From assembly GCF_002234675.1 (NCBI RefSeq), contig NC_019879.2:21571855-21635854 (forward strand): a DNA stretch of 64,000 nucleotides. The letters are read 5' to 3'. Every line of letters begins with the position of its first letter. The first letter of the stretch is position 1. The notes beneath the pieces are model-generated. The model was not told the DNA's origin, made no database searches, and was given only the letters and a program-made list of their open reading frames with translations. The DNA is from Oryzias latipes (taxonomy: Eukaryota; Chordata; Actinopteri; Beloniformes; Adrianichthyidae). The translations under genes and the position numbers were made by a program. Shown in pieces: positions 21,930-35,399 of this stretch.

Positions 21930-24900
21930 TCAGCTGATTGGAGCTCCCGTTGTGACTAGTTTATAGTAGGCACCTCTCTTGGCCATAAGTTCATCATGAG
22001 TGCCTTGCTCTATGACGACTCCATGAGACATCACAGCTATGATGTCAGCATTCTGGATGGTTGACAGTCGATGAGCAATGACGATGCAGGTGCGTCCTTT
22101 TCTGGCCTCATCCAAAGCAGATTGGACGATCTGAAGGAAAACAAAGCACTTGCTGTCCAATCCAATCGAGACCCACACGATGCAGAGATGATGGAAAATG
22201 TTTGATTTCTGAGGCTGATTTGTTTTAAAATGGACACAACATACCTGCTCGCTTTCTGTGTCAAGGGCAGAAGTTGCTTCGTCTAAAAGCAAAATCTTGG
22301 GGTTCCTGATAATAGCTCTGGCAATAGCAATGCGTTGTTTCTGTCCTCTGGAGAGCTGAGAGCCCTGAGCTCCAACCTGAGTGTCATATTTCTGCAAATT
22401 TGTTGAAAAATCAAAAAAAGGTAAGTCTCACTTTTGGAATTGCTTTTCTTAAAATGACCAATTTTATTTTATATTTAAAAAATATTTCATTAGTATCATT
22501 TAACAACTATATTTATATGAGCAAACGTATTTCTCAGTAATTCACCTTAAATACAACAAAGAAGCTGACTGAAAAATGTAAAGAATATTCATTAAAAGCC
22601 GTGTTTTTCTCAACCCAGCAGAAGTTTTTATATTACTTTCAATGACTTAAATGGCAAATTAAGTTTTCTCTAAAAGTTTTTTTGACTACTTCCTGCATCT
22701 CCCATCTATTTTTCATTTTAATCTTTTACCAAGATAATAAAACTCCAATGTTCTAAAATTATTATTTACCCAACCAAGTTTTTTGAGTCATAATAGTTTG
22801 ACATAAAATGTACCTCTTGTAAATCATAAGCTATTTTCTTGTTAATTGTACTGGTTGATTAAAAAAAAGTGACCTGATTTCTCAGCAGGATTGAATCAAT
22901 AGACTCACATCTGGCAGAGTCATCACAAAGTCGTGAAGATTAGCCGTCTTTGCCGCCTCTACAATCTCTTCCATGTTAATTCTGTGACTGTTGTCTCCAT
23001 ACTGGATGTTCTCGGCAATGCTGCAGTCAAACAAAACTGGCTCCTGTGACACGATGCCGATCTGAGACCTCAAGAAGGGCACGCTGACAGAATAGGATGG
23101 GCGGCCATCAATCAACTGAAAATAAAACATAGTCATTTGGCAATACTTATCTATATGTGGTAAAATTGTGAAAATTAGATGTACTGATTCAAGACGCACC
23201 ACTTTGCCCTCATCAGGATCGTAGAACCGCTCCAATAACTGAACACCAGTGCTTTTCCCACAACCGCTGCTTCCAACCAGTGCCAATGTTTGGCCCGGCT
23301 TCACTGAAACCACCAGGCCTTTCAGCACTTGGGTGTCTGGTCGAGTTGGATATGTAAACTTACAGTTTAGGAACTCTACTTCTCCTTTGAAGTTTTCCTA
23401 CAAAAGGGAAAATATGAACCTTTATGGGTCATTTGAACACATTTAAATGGCATTTACAGTGGAGAAAACAATTATTTGATCCCTTACTGGTATTGAAGGT
23501 TTGCCCACTTAAAAAGAAACTGATAGGCTTTCATGATAGGTTCATTTAAACAGGGAGAGACAGAAAAATCAAGAAGAAAATCAAGAAATTGAATTCAAAG
23601 AATTCATAAAAAAAATGATTTGTATTTCATTGAGAGAAGTAAGTATTTGAACCCTCTTTCCGGAATGACCTAGTACTTTGTGGCAAAACCCTTGTTTGCA
23701 GCACAGAGGTCAGGTGTTTCTTGTAGTTAATGAGCAGGTATCTGTACAAACTCTTCTTTGCATCCCACCTTTAGATCATTCAGATTTGGTGGATGTAGAT
23801 GGGAACTCTGAGCTTCAGCTATGCTTCTTCAGCTATTTCTTGGTTGTCTTGGATGTATATTTTGGGTCATTGCCCTTTTGGAAGACCCATCCACCACCCA
23901 TTTTAAGCCTCCTGGCATGAGGGAAGAAGGTTTTTATTCAGGATTTGACAATCGATGGCTCTGTGGCCCTGTGCAGAAAAACAAACCCAAAGCATGATGT
24001 TTCCACTTCCATGCTTTGACAGTGGGGATGGTGTTCTTGGGGTCAAAGGCAGCATTTCTCTTCCTCCAAACGTGACGGTTGAGTTGATACCAAAGAGATC
24101 CATTTTAGTCTCATCTGACCAGAGCTCCTTCTCCCAATCCCTCTCTAAATCATGAAGGCCTTCAGTGACAAACCACAGGCGGGTCTCTCCATATGCCTTC
24201 CAAAGCAGGACTTTGTGAGTACTGATATTAAACTATTGCTGTGTCAAGTATTACCAATGGTTTTTTAAGTGACTGTGGTGCTTTAAAATCCTCAACTAAC
24301 TACATAACTAGTTGTTTTAGGCCCATTTCTCAGTATTCTCATAATCATTGAAAAAAAACACCAAACACCAGGTGAGCTCTTGTTTGGAGCCATAGACCTA
24401 TGTATGTGGATTGATGATCATGTTGTAATTCTTGTATTTTGGCACCAACAGTTTTCACCTTAACCCCCCCCCCAGCTTCTGGCTGATGGTTTTGTTGTCC
24501 ATTCTGGTCTCATGCAGGTTCGCAATCTTCTCTCTTAAATCCACTGGAAGCTCCTTGGGCTTTCCCATGTTGGAACATTTGGAGTCTGACTGATTGATTC
24601 TGTGGACTGGTGTCTTTTCTCCAGGTGATTACTTTAAACAGGTGTCTTTTCTCCTGGGGAGAGGTTGATTAGGCGAGTCTAATGGTCTGTGTGAACCAGA
24701 ACTCTTCATGGTTACAAGGGGATTAAATACTTGTTCCCCTCAATAAAATGCAAATAAAGTCTTGCCAATTCTTTGTGATTTTCCATCTCTCACTGTTTAA
24801 ATGAACCTACCGTTAGACTATAAGTTCCTTTTTAATTGGGAAAACCTAGAAGCAGCAAGGGATCAAATACTTTCTTCCTCCACTGTAAAATTCACTCACC

Positions 24901-27900
24901 CATTTCTCTCCATCTGTGTGGCTGATCTTTGGAACTCTGTCCAACAGTTTGAAAAACTGAGCGGCTGCAGTTTTGGCTTTTGCGTAATCAGGAGTGAAGG
25001 AGGAGGCTCTTCCCAGGGCCGTCCCACTGATCACCACAGCCGAAATCACCCTAAAGAGACGGTAAACAGTCTAAATGTCTGACAAAGAACCATTCGAAAA
25101 TGTGCCACAAAAGCATTACCAACCTAAAAACCAGCATGTACTGTAGCCCCTCAGCTCTGACCAGGTAGCCCCCAAACCTAAATGAAGCAGCGTATGCCAT
25201 GAAGATGACACACTGAGTTAAGCCGAAACAGAGCCCATAGATGTTGGCCCTCTTCTTGGCAGATTTATATGGGAGCTCTAGTTTCTCCTCGAATGATTCC
25301 ACAAAGGAGCGCTCTTTGGTCAACCCTGCAACAGTCCGAATGTTGCCAAGAGCCTCACTGGAGACCTGTGAAGGAAAGACCAATCGCAGCTGTCTCATGT
25401 GAGCCAACATGGAGAATGTACTGATTTCACGAAGGTGATGCTCACCCGACCAGCAGCCTCCATGGCTTTTTTATCTTCTTTTGCAAAACCTGTCAACATT
25501 TTGGCTTGGAATACACCTGACAGGCCAATGAGTGGGAGGAAGCCCAGGATTACCAATGTTAGTTTCCAGCTGAAGTAAAATGCGATGATGAAGGAGGCTC
25601 CAATGCTGGTCAGTGAGTTGATGATCATGCCAATCTGAGAACCGGTTGCCTGCAGAAACATTTACAGTTACATGCCAAACAAAACCGTGTTTACTCACAA
25701 TTTCATAAGTATGTTTGAGCTTTTATGTGCAGCTCACCCCCTGGACCATGGATGCATCTGTGGCCAGTCTGGTGGTCAGAGCTCCAGGACTGTTTTCAGG
25801 GTCGTCAAACCATCCGATTTCCTGTTTTAGCATGGCCTGGAAGCCCACTTTTCTTAGACGGCGGGTCAGCAGCTCTCCAGACTTAGCAAAAGAAAATCCC
25901 TGAACGATACGCAACTGAGTCAACCAACATGAAAAAAAAGTTGACATAAAGATCTCACATAAAATAATTTTTATGAAAAAGTTTTTTTTTAAGTATGTTA
26001 GGTTTTTAAGTTTGTTTTTACTTACCCTTTTTAACTCTTAAAAATTTAGTTAGCCACAATAAGAAGTAATTAATTGGAATCTGAGCCTAAAGGACCTTTT
26101 TTGAAATACAATTCAAGACTCTGTTTCTCAAAGAAAAATGAAAAATAAATACAAGCAACTTCTAATAATCCTCCTTTTTTAATTGTAAAAATTCAGACAT
26201 TTCCTCCTTTTTTTGTATTTAAGTTTTCTTTGTCTGTATGGCAAATGAAATTCTTTTAATAGGAAGAAAAAAAACTTTAATCTACAATAAGAACTACAAT
26301 TTTAAAGTTTCACAGTGTTTCGTTTAATATTTAGGAAAATAAGAGTGGAAAATGTTCAAAAATGAAGGGCACACATTATATTTAGAGAACACTCTACCAC
26401 ATAGAATTATTTTCTAAGAAACCTGGTTGTGATTTTTACTTCGTATGTTGCTATTTTTAGCAGATACACCATAAAAATGACATTACTACGAAGTTCCATG
26501 TTTTTCTTCAAGTTAACTTGACGCTTTTTAAGCTACATGGATTTACCATACCAGTTTAAATCAGTGCTGTCCAGAATTCCAGCATCAATGCTAAATCATT
26601 AACATTTTATTGAAGGTTTTGTTTTTGGAAAAAATTTTGTAGTTTTAAAATGTTTATAGTGTTGGTTGTGCTTTATTTTTTAAATAATTCATTTCCTGTC
26701 AACTCCTTTTTAAGTTGATGAAAATAACATAATAACAAACTGAACAAAAAATAATTTGACTTAATAGTGTTTAAATTCATATTAGTTAGGGTCTGATTGT
26801 GCTGGATTTTACTGGTGCATCTAACAAAGAAAAACACTCAACCAGCTTTTTATTCCAAAAAATGTCATTTTGAAAATTAGACGTTTAAAGTGTTTAATAA
26901 TAATAATAATAATAATGGATTGGATTTTTCTGCGCTTTTCCAGACACTCAAAGCGCTTACATTGTGTCCATTATTCAGTCACTCCTCATTCATACTTGGT
27001 GATGGTAAGCTACTAATGTAGCCACAGCTGCCCTGGGGCAGACTGACAGAGGCGTGGCTGCCATTTCGCGCCTACGGCCCCTCTGACCATCACCGGGATC
27101 ATTCATACACATTCACACACCAGTGGAGCCACACTGGAGGCAAGGAGGGTGAACTGTCTTGCCCAAGGACACAACGACATTTGGCTGGTGGGAGTGGGGA
27201 TCGAACCGCCAACCGTTCGATCATTTAATTGTTTAATAGGTTAAATGATTCTTCGATATACAATGAGTGGGAAATTTGAGTTATGTTAAAGGTTGTTACA
27301 GTTTTCAGTGGAACTCAATATTTTTTTACAGAATTATCCAAACGGTTTTTAAATTTTTGGGGGGAAAAAGTTTTCACTTGTTTTCATTCCTGTACAAACT
27401 ATCTATCTTGTGATGTATAGGTGACTTGGCAGGTAATAATTAATGCATTATGCGAATGTAAATTAAAATGTCAAGGAAAAATACCTGAATAAACTGGGAA
27501 AAGAAGCTGATCACAGCCACAACACAGAACAAAAGGCAAATCCCATTTATCTGCCTCCTCTGCTCATCCAGGTCGGGGATGGAAAAAGTCTGTAAAACAC
27601 AACACAGAAACCAGTCCAAACAAACCAGTTTGACTTGTACCGGTGAGCATACTGTAGATTCATCACTGTATGGCCGCTCACCCCAAGAATCTGGCTGAAC
27701 AGGACGGCATAGATTGGGTTGACTGAGCCATTGATGGCAGCTCCCAGTGAGCCCAGCAGCATGTACGGCCATTCAGGCTGGTTGTACTTCAGGATTCGTG
27801 CAACTGAAGCAGATTCCTTATGCTCATCTGCGTCCTTTTCAAGACTCTGCCAACAAATCCAGCATGTGTTAGATAAAATAGAGGGGGATTGAGTTAGCAC

Positions 27901-30900
27901 GCTGCATTGCATGAACAGCATCCGCTTTACATTTTCTGCTGGAGTGTCCACGTCTGAAGCGATCTTGAGGCTGCCTGACACAAAGTCAGGGACAAAATCA
28001 CTTGACAGTTTGCTCTGAGATCGCAGCCGCACCGAGCTCCTGCAGAGGTTTGAGTAAAAGTAGAATATTTTTTATTTCCAGTTCCATAATCAGCTATGTG
28101 TGCATGATCTGTATTCATTACCTCACACTGGATCTGCAGCTGGAGCGTTTAAAATCCCCCAGTTTAAAACCAATTTCCTCTTCAGATTCTTCACTAATCT
28201 CATCTAGAAGTAAAAAGAACTAATGTTTTCATTTTTTGTTTTACTTTCCAAACAAACTCATGACCGTTTAAGGAAGGCATACCTCCTTTTATTATTTTGG
28301 CATTAGCTTTGAGGATGACACACATGCTTGTTGCTGACCTCAGACTTAAAGGAATTTCAGGGGTTTTACAGAAGCTTGCGGAAGTAGTATGGTGACATGC
28401 GGAAGTTCAATGAAACTTTAAGACCAAAGGAAATCTAACTTGAGTCCCCAGTAAACTTAAATTACAGTGATTTCAGTTTCACTTTCAAAATGGCCAACAA
28501 GGAACAACAATAAACCAAATAGTAACCTGTCCCCTGCAGCCTGTGAAGCTTGTAAACGACAATCATGTCTTTTAACTGTTTCACTGTTTAAAAATGTTTC
28601 CAATATTGCGAGATTCTTGAGATTGTTGTTTGTTTGTTTTTTGGCACTGTTTATGTCAGAAGACTAAATCATTATAAATTACAGTTTCCTATTAATTTGT
28701 CATTATATAAGGATTGTGGATTAGTTGGTTTGATAGCATTACTGTGGTCTAGAAGCCTTTTCCCCCCCCTAATAGGTTATCATGTTAGGGTCTAGTATTT
28801 TCTTTTTAAATAGTATTCGCTAATTACAAGGAACACCATCTCTAAGCTGCGCGTGAAATTTTCCATTCTCAGCAGCACAAACAGCCGGCTTGAGGAAAAT
28901 TTTACCTGGAGACTGAAATTTTCCCTGGGCTTCTGGCTACAACACGAGACTGAAGCATGCGCCTGTTCAAGCATGTGCTCCATGCTTGACATTCTACACG
29001 ATTTGACGCCATGTGGGAAGTGTTGCAAAAGTTTCAAATGCTCTGCATTGTAATTGTGACCAACATTTGTTGGTTTCCATCCTTTAGGTCTCTGTGTTTT
29101 ATTAGAACATATCATTTTGTTCACTTTTTCCCCAGGTTTGGACTGATTAGTTTTTCTTTTGGTCGCCTGAAATCAGTGCACACAAATTTCTGTCATTGTG
29201 ATTAAAAGTTGCTGTTTTTCCCACAACATATTACCTTTTTTTGAACTAATCAGTCAACGGCATTAAAACAAACTCAATGGGATAGTAAAACTTGTGTGAT
29301 TTGCCTCTTGTGGCTCACCCTGAGCTGTGTTAGAAGATCCTTGGTTCTGTAGGGTGACGAGGGTGAAGTAGACACCCTTCCTTTCCAGCAGCTCCCTGTG
29401 AGTTCCTTTCTCCACCGCCCGTCCATGCTCAAACCCAACAATCACGTCTGCACTTCGAATTGTGGAAAGTCGATGTGCCACAGAGATTGTTGTCCTTTCT
29501 GTGTGTACCTGCAAAATTAGAAACATGTTTTTTCCCCATTTGTGTTTAATACATGCAGCTTTCAGACAGTCACTCACTTTATTCAAGGCTTCCTGCACAG
29601 TGGCTTCGCTCTCATTGTCTAGGGCAGATGTGGCCATGTCGAGCAGAAGGATCCTTGGCTTTCGAACAAGAGCCCGAGCGATGGCGATCCTCTGTTTCTG
29701 TCCTCCACTCATCTGGCCTCCACCCTCACCCACCAGAGTGTCAAATTTCTGCAGAGAAAATGTTCAAAATGACTGTATCTGAACCCTGTTGCTGTGGTTT
29801 TGCTGCATTTTCTGTTAGCATACTTGGGGTAAATCCATAATAAAATGATAAGCATTAGCTTCTCTCGTTGCCTGGATGATGTCTTCCATTGTAACTCCAG
29901 GTCGGCCATATCGGATGTTCTCAGCGATGGTTGTAGCAAACAGTACTGGCTCCTGCTCCACAATGCCAATGAGAGAGCGGAGCCACTGAATGTTTAGAGA
30001 GCGGAGATCATGGCCATCCAAAGTCACCTGAGGATGTGGTGTTTGTTCAGAGAAGTTACAATAAAGCTTTGAAAAGTACAATTTTGCTTGTATGTGACCT
30101 CAGTTTATTACCATTCCTTCCTTCGGATCATAAAATCTCTGGATCAGCTGGACAGCTGAGGTCTTTCCAGATCCACTTGGCCCAACAAAAGCAGTTGTTT
30201 CTCCAGCTTTGATGTGTAGGTTTAGATCATCCAAAATCTGTAAACAGGTCACTTTAAATAATAAAAACAAAACAAAGACATTGTAAAAGGATCCTTACCT
30301 TTATGTCTGGTCGAGATGGATAGTAGAAAGTGACGTTGTGGAACTCAATATCACCCTTGATTTTGTCGAGTTTGTAGCCGTCCTCTGACAAACAGTCAAT
30401 CTCTGGTTCCTGTAAACGAAGCAACAGACATTTATTTATTAGTTTAAGACACATTTTGTTCTAACCATGTCTAGATGTGATTATCTTTCAAGCTCCTCAC
30501 CCTATCAATGGTTTCAAAGACGGTCTTTGCTGCTGCGCGTCCAGAGGCGAAAGCCTCTAAACACGGAGCGGCCTGACCCAGGTTTGTAGCAGCTATGAGT
30601 ACGCCAAAGAAAACCTGGAAGTGGAAACAGAAACCCCAACATACAGATGTTTTAATCAACCTCACCAAAAAAGAAACCAAACACAAAAACACATTTTTTA
30701 TGACTTTCTCACCAAGAACAAAGCAATCAGCTAAATTGACATTCTTACTGAGGTATATTTGCGAACGTGAAGAGAAAATTGCAGAAAAAAATGTTTCATG
30801 TAATCGATTGATGGTTTAGCTAAGCGCAAAAACAACAGCTGACCTTTGAAATGTATTGTTTGGCAAAATAAATGTTCATCAATTGCTTAGAACAGGGGGC

Positions 30901-33200
30901 TGCTTCCTTGAGGCTCCGCAGCCACATGCGACTCTTTTATTCTTCCATTGTAACTCTGATTTGAAGAGAAATGCTTACACTTTGAATAAATCATACGTTT
31001 TCTCATCAGAGCACCTTTCTTTCACATAACTCAGTCACAGTTTAGTGTCTTACACAGAGGATGTAAAATTTGGAACAGTCTTCCTTCCTCTTTCAAAGAA
31101 CTTTCACAAACTCAGTTTAAAAAAGCTCTCTTCTTAAAAATTACCCCAGGAATCAAACCCTGGATGGTAGCCCTTCACCTTAGCAACCGAAGTGTGGGGG
31201 TTGCCACATGTGAACCCCCTTGTGGGTTATTGGCAACCATCTATCCTCATAATCTATCACATCCGCATTTTTGTACATTCTGTTTTTATTTAATTTTTTT
31301 TTTAATTGTTTAATCTAAATGGCAAAGTAGGATTTTATGGCTTTGTTTGAGTTTTGGTCCATATGAAACCTACCCAAATCGGCTCTTTTAGCATTAAAGG
31401 TTGCAGATCCCTGGCTTATAAGTACATGTTTAGACTAACTATGGAGAAAGCTTTAATTTCACTAACCTGAATGAGATTACCAGGAGACAGCTCTTTGCTG
31501 TCAATGACCAGCTTGGATCCATACCAGAAGGCTAAAGCATAACAGAGGAAGATGATGCACCACAGGTACCCTTGAAAAACTCCAATGATCGAGCCCTTCT
31601 TCACTCCCCAGTTCTGAGCCTCTACCAGGTTTCTGTCGTACCTGTTGCACAGTTCACATTTAAGGTAATTTCTGATGAAGCCATGATTGTGCGTTATGTT
31701 ATGGGATACCTCTCAGCTTCCTTTTCTTCCCCACCAAACGCTGCAACAGTTCTGATGGATGACAGCACCTCGTCCGCCACAGCGCCCGCCTTTGCGTAGG
31801 CCTTCAGCTCTCTTCCTGTCAACCTGGCCACAGCCTGTGCAGAGAAATAATAATTTACAAAAACAAGTGTCATGTACAACAATGTAGTTCTAAACATAAA
31901 AAAATCTTGTCTTCTTACCATGGCCATGAGTCCAGCTCCCATTCCTATCAGGGGGCTGACTGCTACGACCACCAATGTTAGCTTCCACCCTCCGATAAAT
32001 CCCACCATGAAGCCAAAAATAAAGGTGGAGATCCTCTCAATGAAAATAGAAACCTGATCGGCGATGGCGTTGCTAATCTTGTTAATATCACTTCGATGGA
32101 ACAGAGAGCAAACATTCAGACAAAACCTATGACAGTTGATCTGAAGAAGGTTGAGAACTCCAACGTACTCAGAAATCCTGGTGTTGAGTTCACCCACAGA
32201 GTTGCAGTCGAACCACCCAATCTCCATCTGCATCACTCTTCTGAAGTACGTTTTTCTGATTCTCTGAGTTTGTCTTGCAGCTGCTGACACCCAGAACATG
32301 ATCTAAATGATGATACAGGAGGATATTTATACACGACTGAGGCAACTCGTCGTTACTTAGTGCAGTGCAAACTAAAACACTCACCTGGAAGTAACTAACA
32401 AGCAGAACTCCTGACCCTATGCCGATATAGTAATATGCAAACTGGGTCATCTGGCCCTCAATGTTCACTCTAAAAAACAAAAGGATGGGTTAACAAAAAC
32501 AGCTGCCTCTTGCTGCAAAATCCATCCCCACAACAGCACAGTCAGGACTCACCCACAGGTCACCGTTTGGTTGTCAGTTGTTTCATAAATGGAACCGTTT
32601 ATCCAATAGATGGTGTCGTTTAAGCATTCCTTGTTTGGGTCTTTAAGCTCCTGCACCTCGAGCTCATAAGCCACAAATGTGTCTGTCATCATGCCGTAGA
32701 CCAGCAGCATGAGTGGTGTGGCGGCGCCGTGGATGAGGGCACAAAAGCCGCCGACCACCATCATCACTGTGTCCCTCCCGGTGGCGAATCGATACTTGGA
32801 GAGATAATTTAATACAATTAGTGGTAAATCACTAATCACTAATTACATCAACTATGATATAAAAGTGTGGTGTGTTAGCCACAAATATATATTTTAAAGT
32901 ACCAGTTGAAAGTATCCAACACTCAGTGCATTTTCCTTTTTCTTTTTATTTCTGAAAAACAAAATGTATTCATATATTTGCAGAAAAATCTTCAAACCTT
33001 TACTGTGCTTAACATTAAATCAATGAAAAGAAACTCACTTGTTTTCACCGTCTGATAAAAAAAAAGAAAGAGTATTGTTCATTTATTCTAGCTTTGTAAA
33101 CACGAGTTAACTTTATGAAAAGTGTGTGTTTTTTAGGTTTACAACATAAAGCCGCTCACACACCTTCCTTATTTGCCTTTCGAATGTCAGATTTCTTCAT
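21930..33200 (-). CDS. abcb11: bile salt export pump ABCB11
   Basis: Full-length ABC exporter that pumps bile salts across the canalicular membrane using ATP. Coding exons 5'-3': 33164-33200, 33039-33051, 32903-32951, 32553-32794, 32385-32469, 32169-32302, 31919-32090, 31710-31834, 31467-31641, 30501-30614, 30299-30409, 30112-30237, 29824-30027, 29578-29748, 29319-29508, 28122-28203, 27931-28039, 27682-27846, 27485-27589, 25738-25899, 25446-25649, 25124-25365, 24900-25050, 23200-23397, 22909-23115, 22245-22391, 21930-22130. Total 3921 nt, about 1306 aa (human 1321). NBD1: Walker [10 protein letters not shown], signature MSGGQ, Walker [10 protein letters not shown], with Met in place of the catalytic Glu as in human BSEP. 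NBD2: [39 protein letters not shown] and the end [12 protein letters not shown] are BSEP-like. No lesion seen. Confidence 0.95.
23457..24885 (-). mobile_element. Tc1/mariner-like element in an abcb11 intron
   Basis: Flanked by TA (23455-23456, 24886-24887). The ends CAGTGGAGAAAAC and CTTCCTCCACTG are inverted, with 'atttgatccc' / 'gggatcaaat' just inside. Minus-strand remnants such as [18 protein letters not shown] (near 23990) match the conserved Tc1 transposase core, but stops and frameshifts interrupt it. It fills almost all of the intron between the exons at 24900 and 23397. Confidence 0.85.
26898..27215 (+). repeat. teleost interspersed repeat with (TAA)n head
   Basis: After (TAA)n the text 'cactcaaagcgcttaca', 'ttcatacttggtgatggtaa' and 'gggatcgaaccgccaacc' is typical of a GC-richer fish repeat, probably a SINE or LINE 3' tail. 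It is the only GC-rich patch in the 1.6-kb abcb11 intron 25900-27484. Family not assigned. Confidence 0.5.
30893..31413. mobile_element. non-autonomous hAT-like element carrying LINE-derived text
   Basis: An 8-bp duplication flanks it: GCTTAGAA (30885-30892) and GCTTATAA (31414-31421), 7 of 8 matching. The ends are CAGGGGGCTG and, inverted, CAGGGATCTGCAACCTTTA, the usual fish hAT-type terminus. Inside, 31065-31133 reads [17 protein letters not shown] in one frame, resembling the C-terminal end of a LINE reverse transcriptase. It lies in the abcb11 intron between 31467 and 30614. Confidence 0.7.
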
Positions 33201-35150
33201 TTTTCCTCTTTGACTCAGGCAGCTGTCTCACCTAGCAAGAAAAGTGAAGAAAAAAAATAACACCATGTCAACTAGACATTAATGGTTCCTTCAAACTAAT
33301 TTAGTTTTGTAAAATAACAGGAAACAGCTAAAAATTACCATTTAAAATTCAGTTAAACTAAAATAATACAGAATACATGATGAAGAATGTAAGTGTACAG
33401 TACCTGGCTTTCTCCAAGAATCCACTGGCAAAGCTAAAAGTCAACACATGGTCTTATATTGTATTATCAGGGTGAACTATGACTTTTTTGTCCCATTATC
33501 TACACCTCAATTAGCCTGATAAGGGTTGTGTCAGCCCTGGTTCATCCCAGACAGCATATTTTTGTGCAAATAAACTAAAGTTATTTGCACAACAAACAAT
33601 CAACGTTTGCTTAAAAACTGTTTTTTTTGTCTAGGAGTTTGACATCTGTAAATAAAAAAATAAAAAAAGTCGAAGTTACAGAAAAAAGTACATTCAATGG
33701 GATAACAGAATTTAGTTCTTATCAATAGTGGTTGTAAAATGAGTGCAGTGACTGCAAGGTCATTGATTGGGGTCTTGAGGTAACTACGTTTTTATGCAGA
33801 ACAACTAAATATTTTTGCTTTATTGTTAAAAATAAAATGTATGCATCCTAGTAATTAAAAGCTGGTGGTTCATATGAAATACATATTCAAAAACATCCCC
33901 GTCAAATTCACCACAGAGAAGGATGTATTAACCCTTATAGTCTCCTGGGAGACCATCCACATTACAATGTACAAGGATTTTAGGAAACATTTTACATATT
34001 TGTCATACTTTGGACAGATTTAGGCCATATATAGGCTATAAATCTCTTATAATGACAAAAACTTTCTTATGGTTCCAGATTGATTGCTTTAGTTAAAAAT
34101 GAAGCATCTGAAGATTTTTTAACAAATAAGTAATTTTATTATAAATGGTACGATAACAGCCGCAGATTGAGAGGTTTATTGAAATTCTAAATAGCAAAAA
34201 AAATGTTTTCTTAAAAACAGACATTAGAGTGTTGTAATCAACTACCGGTAGTTCTTGAGAGGTTAATGACCGTGAGTGCAAATTAGTTTATAGTTTGTTC
34301 ACCAAGTATTATTCACAGAGCTGATCATTGATTGGGAGAAGGATTAATGATGTAACAGCTTCTTGAACAGTAAGATCTTGGTGTTCTCCTGCATTTAAAT
34401 GTCTGACATGTGACAGTTCAATGTTTAGATCAGGTTAAAACAAGTTACAATGTGGGACATTTTCATTATTTTACACACTAGAAGAAGTCATCAGGTGGAC
34501 AAGGGGAAAAGAATTGTTAAAAATGATCAATAAGATTGGTCAAATAAATAACTGGGGATTTGGAAAGCCCAGAAGCTATTAGGAGGAAATAGAACAATTT
34601 AAAGATATAAGATCTTCAAAAAATGTTGTTAAATTACACTGTGCTGGTAATCTGCTGACTTTAATGCATGAAAAGGTATATTATTTTAATGTTTCAGGAA
34701 TAGGACTTCAAGATTATGGGGTGGTGTGGGGGGTGGGGTGCATTGGTGCAATACCATCCATTCATTGTGTGAATAATCTTTAACGTTTGTCTTAAAAAAC
34801 CAGCCCACGCACTATGTCAACACAACAGCTTTCATATCACCATGCAGGTTGCACTTTCACCTACTGCCTTTCCCCTCAATCACTGCTTTGAGACAGCTGC
34901 ATTAGAATCATTATAATCTCTTTTTCTTTTATTTGGTAGCTGTTTTGTGAGCTCCTGCTCCCATTGATTCTACTCTAGATGAAACTTACAATGAGTTACA
35001 TGTGTTCCTCTTCTTATTTAGATGGAACAATTAAAACAATGAAATAATTTGTGTGTGTTTAAAAACAATAAATTAAGTAGAAAAAAATAAACTTGGTCTT
35101 TTTAAAGTTTACTCAACTCCCCTTTTCTATTTGCTTAAACAGAACATAAA
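33201..35150. other. abcb11 upstream region
   Basis: Upstream of the abcb11 start. A 5' UTR exon probably lies here but could not be fixed. No gene or named repeat was identified. A TTAACC...GGTTAA pair at 33929-34265 was noticed but is weak. Confidence 0.35.
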
Positions 35151-35185
35151 TGCCACAAACCGGTGCTATGAAGTTGACATAGTGT

Positions 35186-35199
35186 CCAGCAGGGGGCGC
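35186..35199 (+). promoter_or_regulatory. CTCF-like motif
   Basis: CCAGCAGGGGGCGC fits the vertebrate CTCF core (CCASYAGRKGGCRS) at every position. It sits in the intergenic region between abcb11 and the first SDR gene. The sequence around it (GTCCAGCAGGGGGCG...GTCAATGG) also resembles a dispersed fish repeat, so occupancy is only possible. Confidence 0.45.
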
Positions 35200-35399
35200 T
35201 TGTGACTTATCAGTTGGGGCAAACCATAAACAGTCAATGGGGCAAACACAAAGGAAAATTCTGCAGCCGTCCCCGGAAGTTACGGTCGACAGACTGAAAT
35301 AGGAAGGTTGAACTAAACTGTCTCAAATCCAGACCATCTACTGTATTTGAACTGTGGGTTGAGCCCTGTCACCTCACGGAGACGGTTTATGCACTGACT

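Noticed and set aside
33929-34265. Possible piggyBac-type MITE with TTAACC...GGTTAA ends
   Set aside because: The ends match over only a few bases beyond TTAA, and no second copy was seen in the window.
34707-34740. G-rich stretch as a G-quadruplex
   Set aside because: Only three separated G-runs of three or more; a four-run fold needs splitting one run with no loop.
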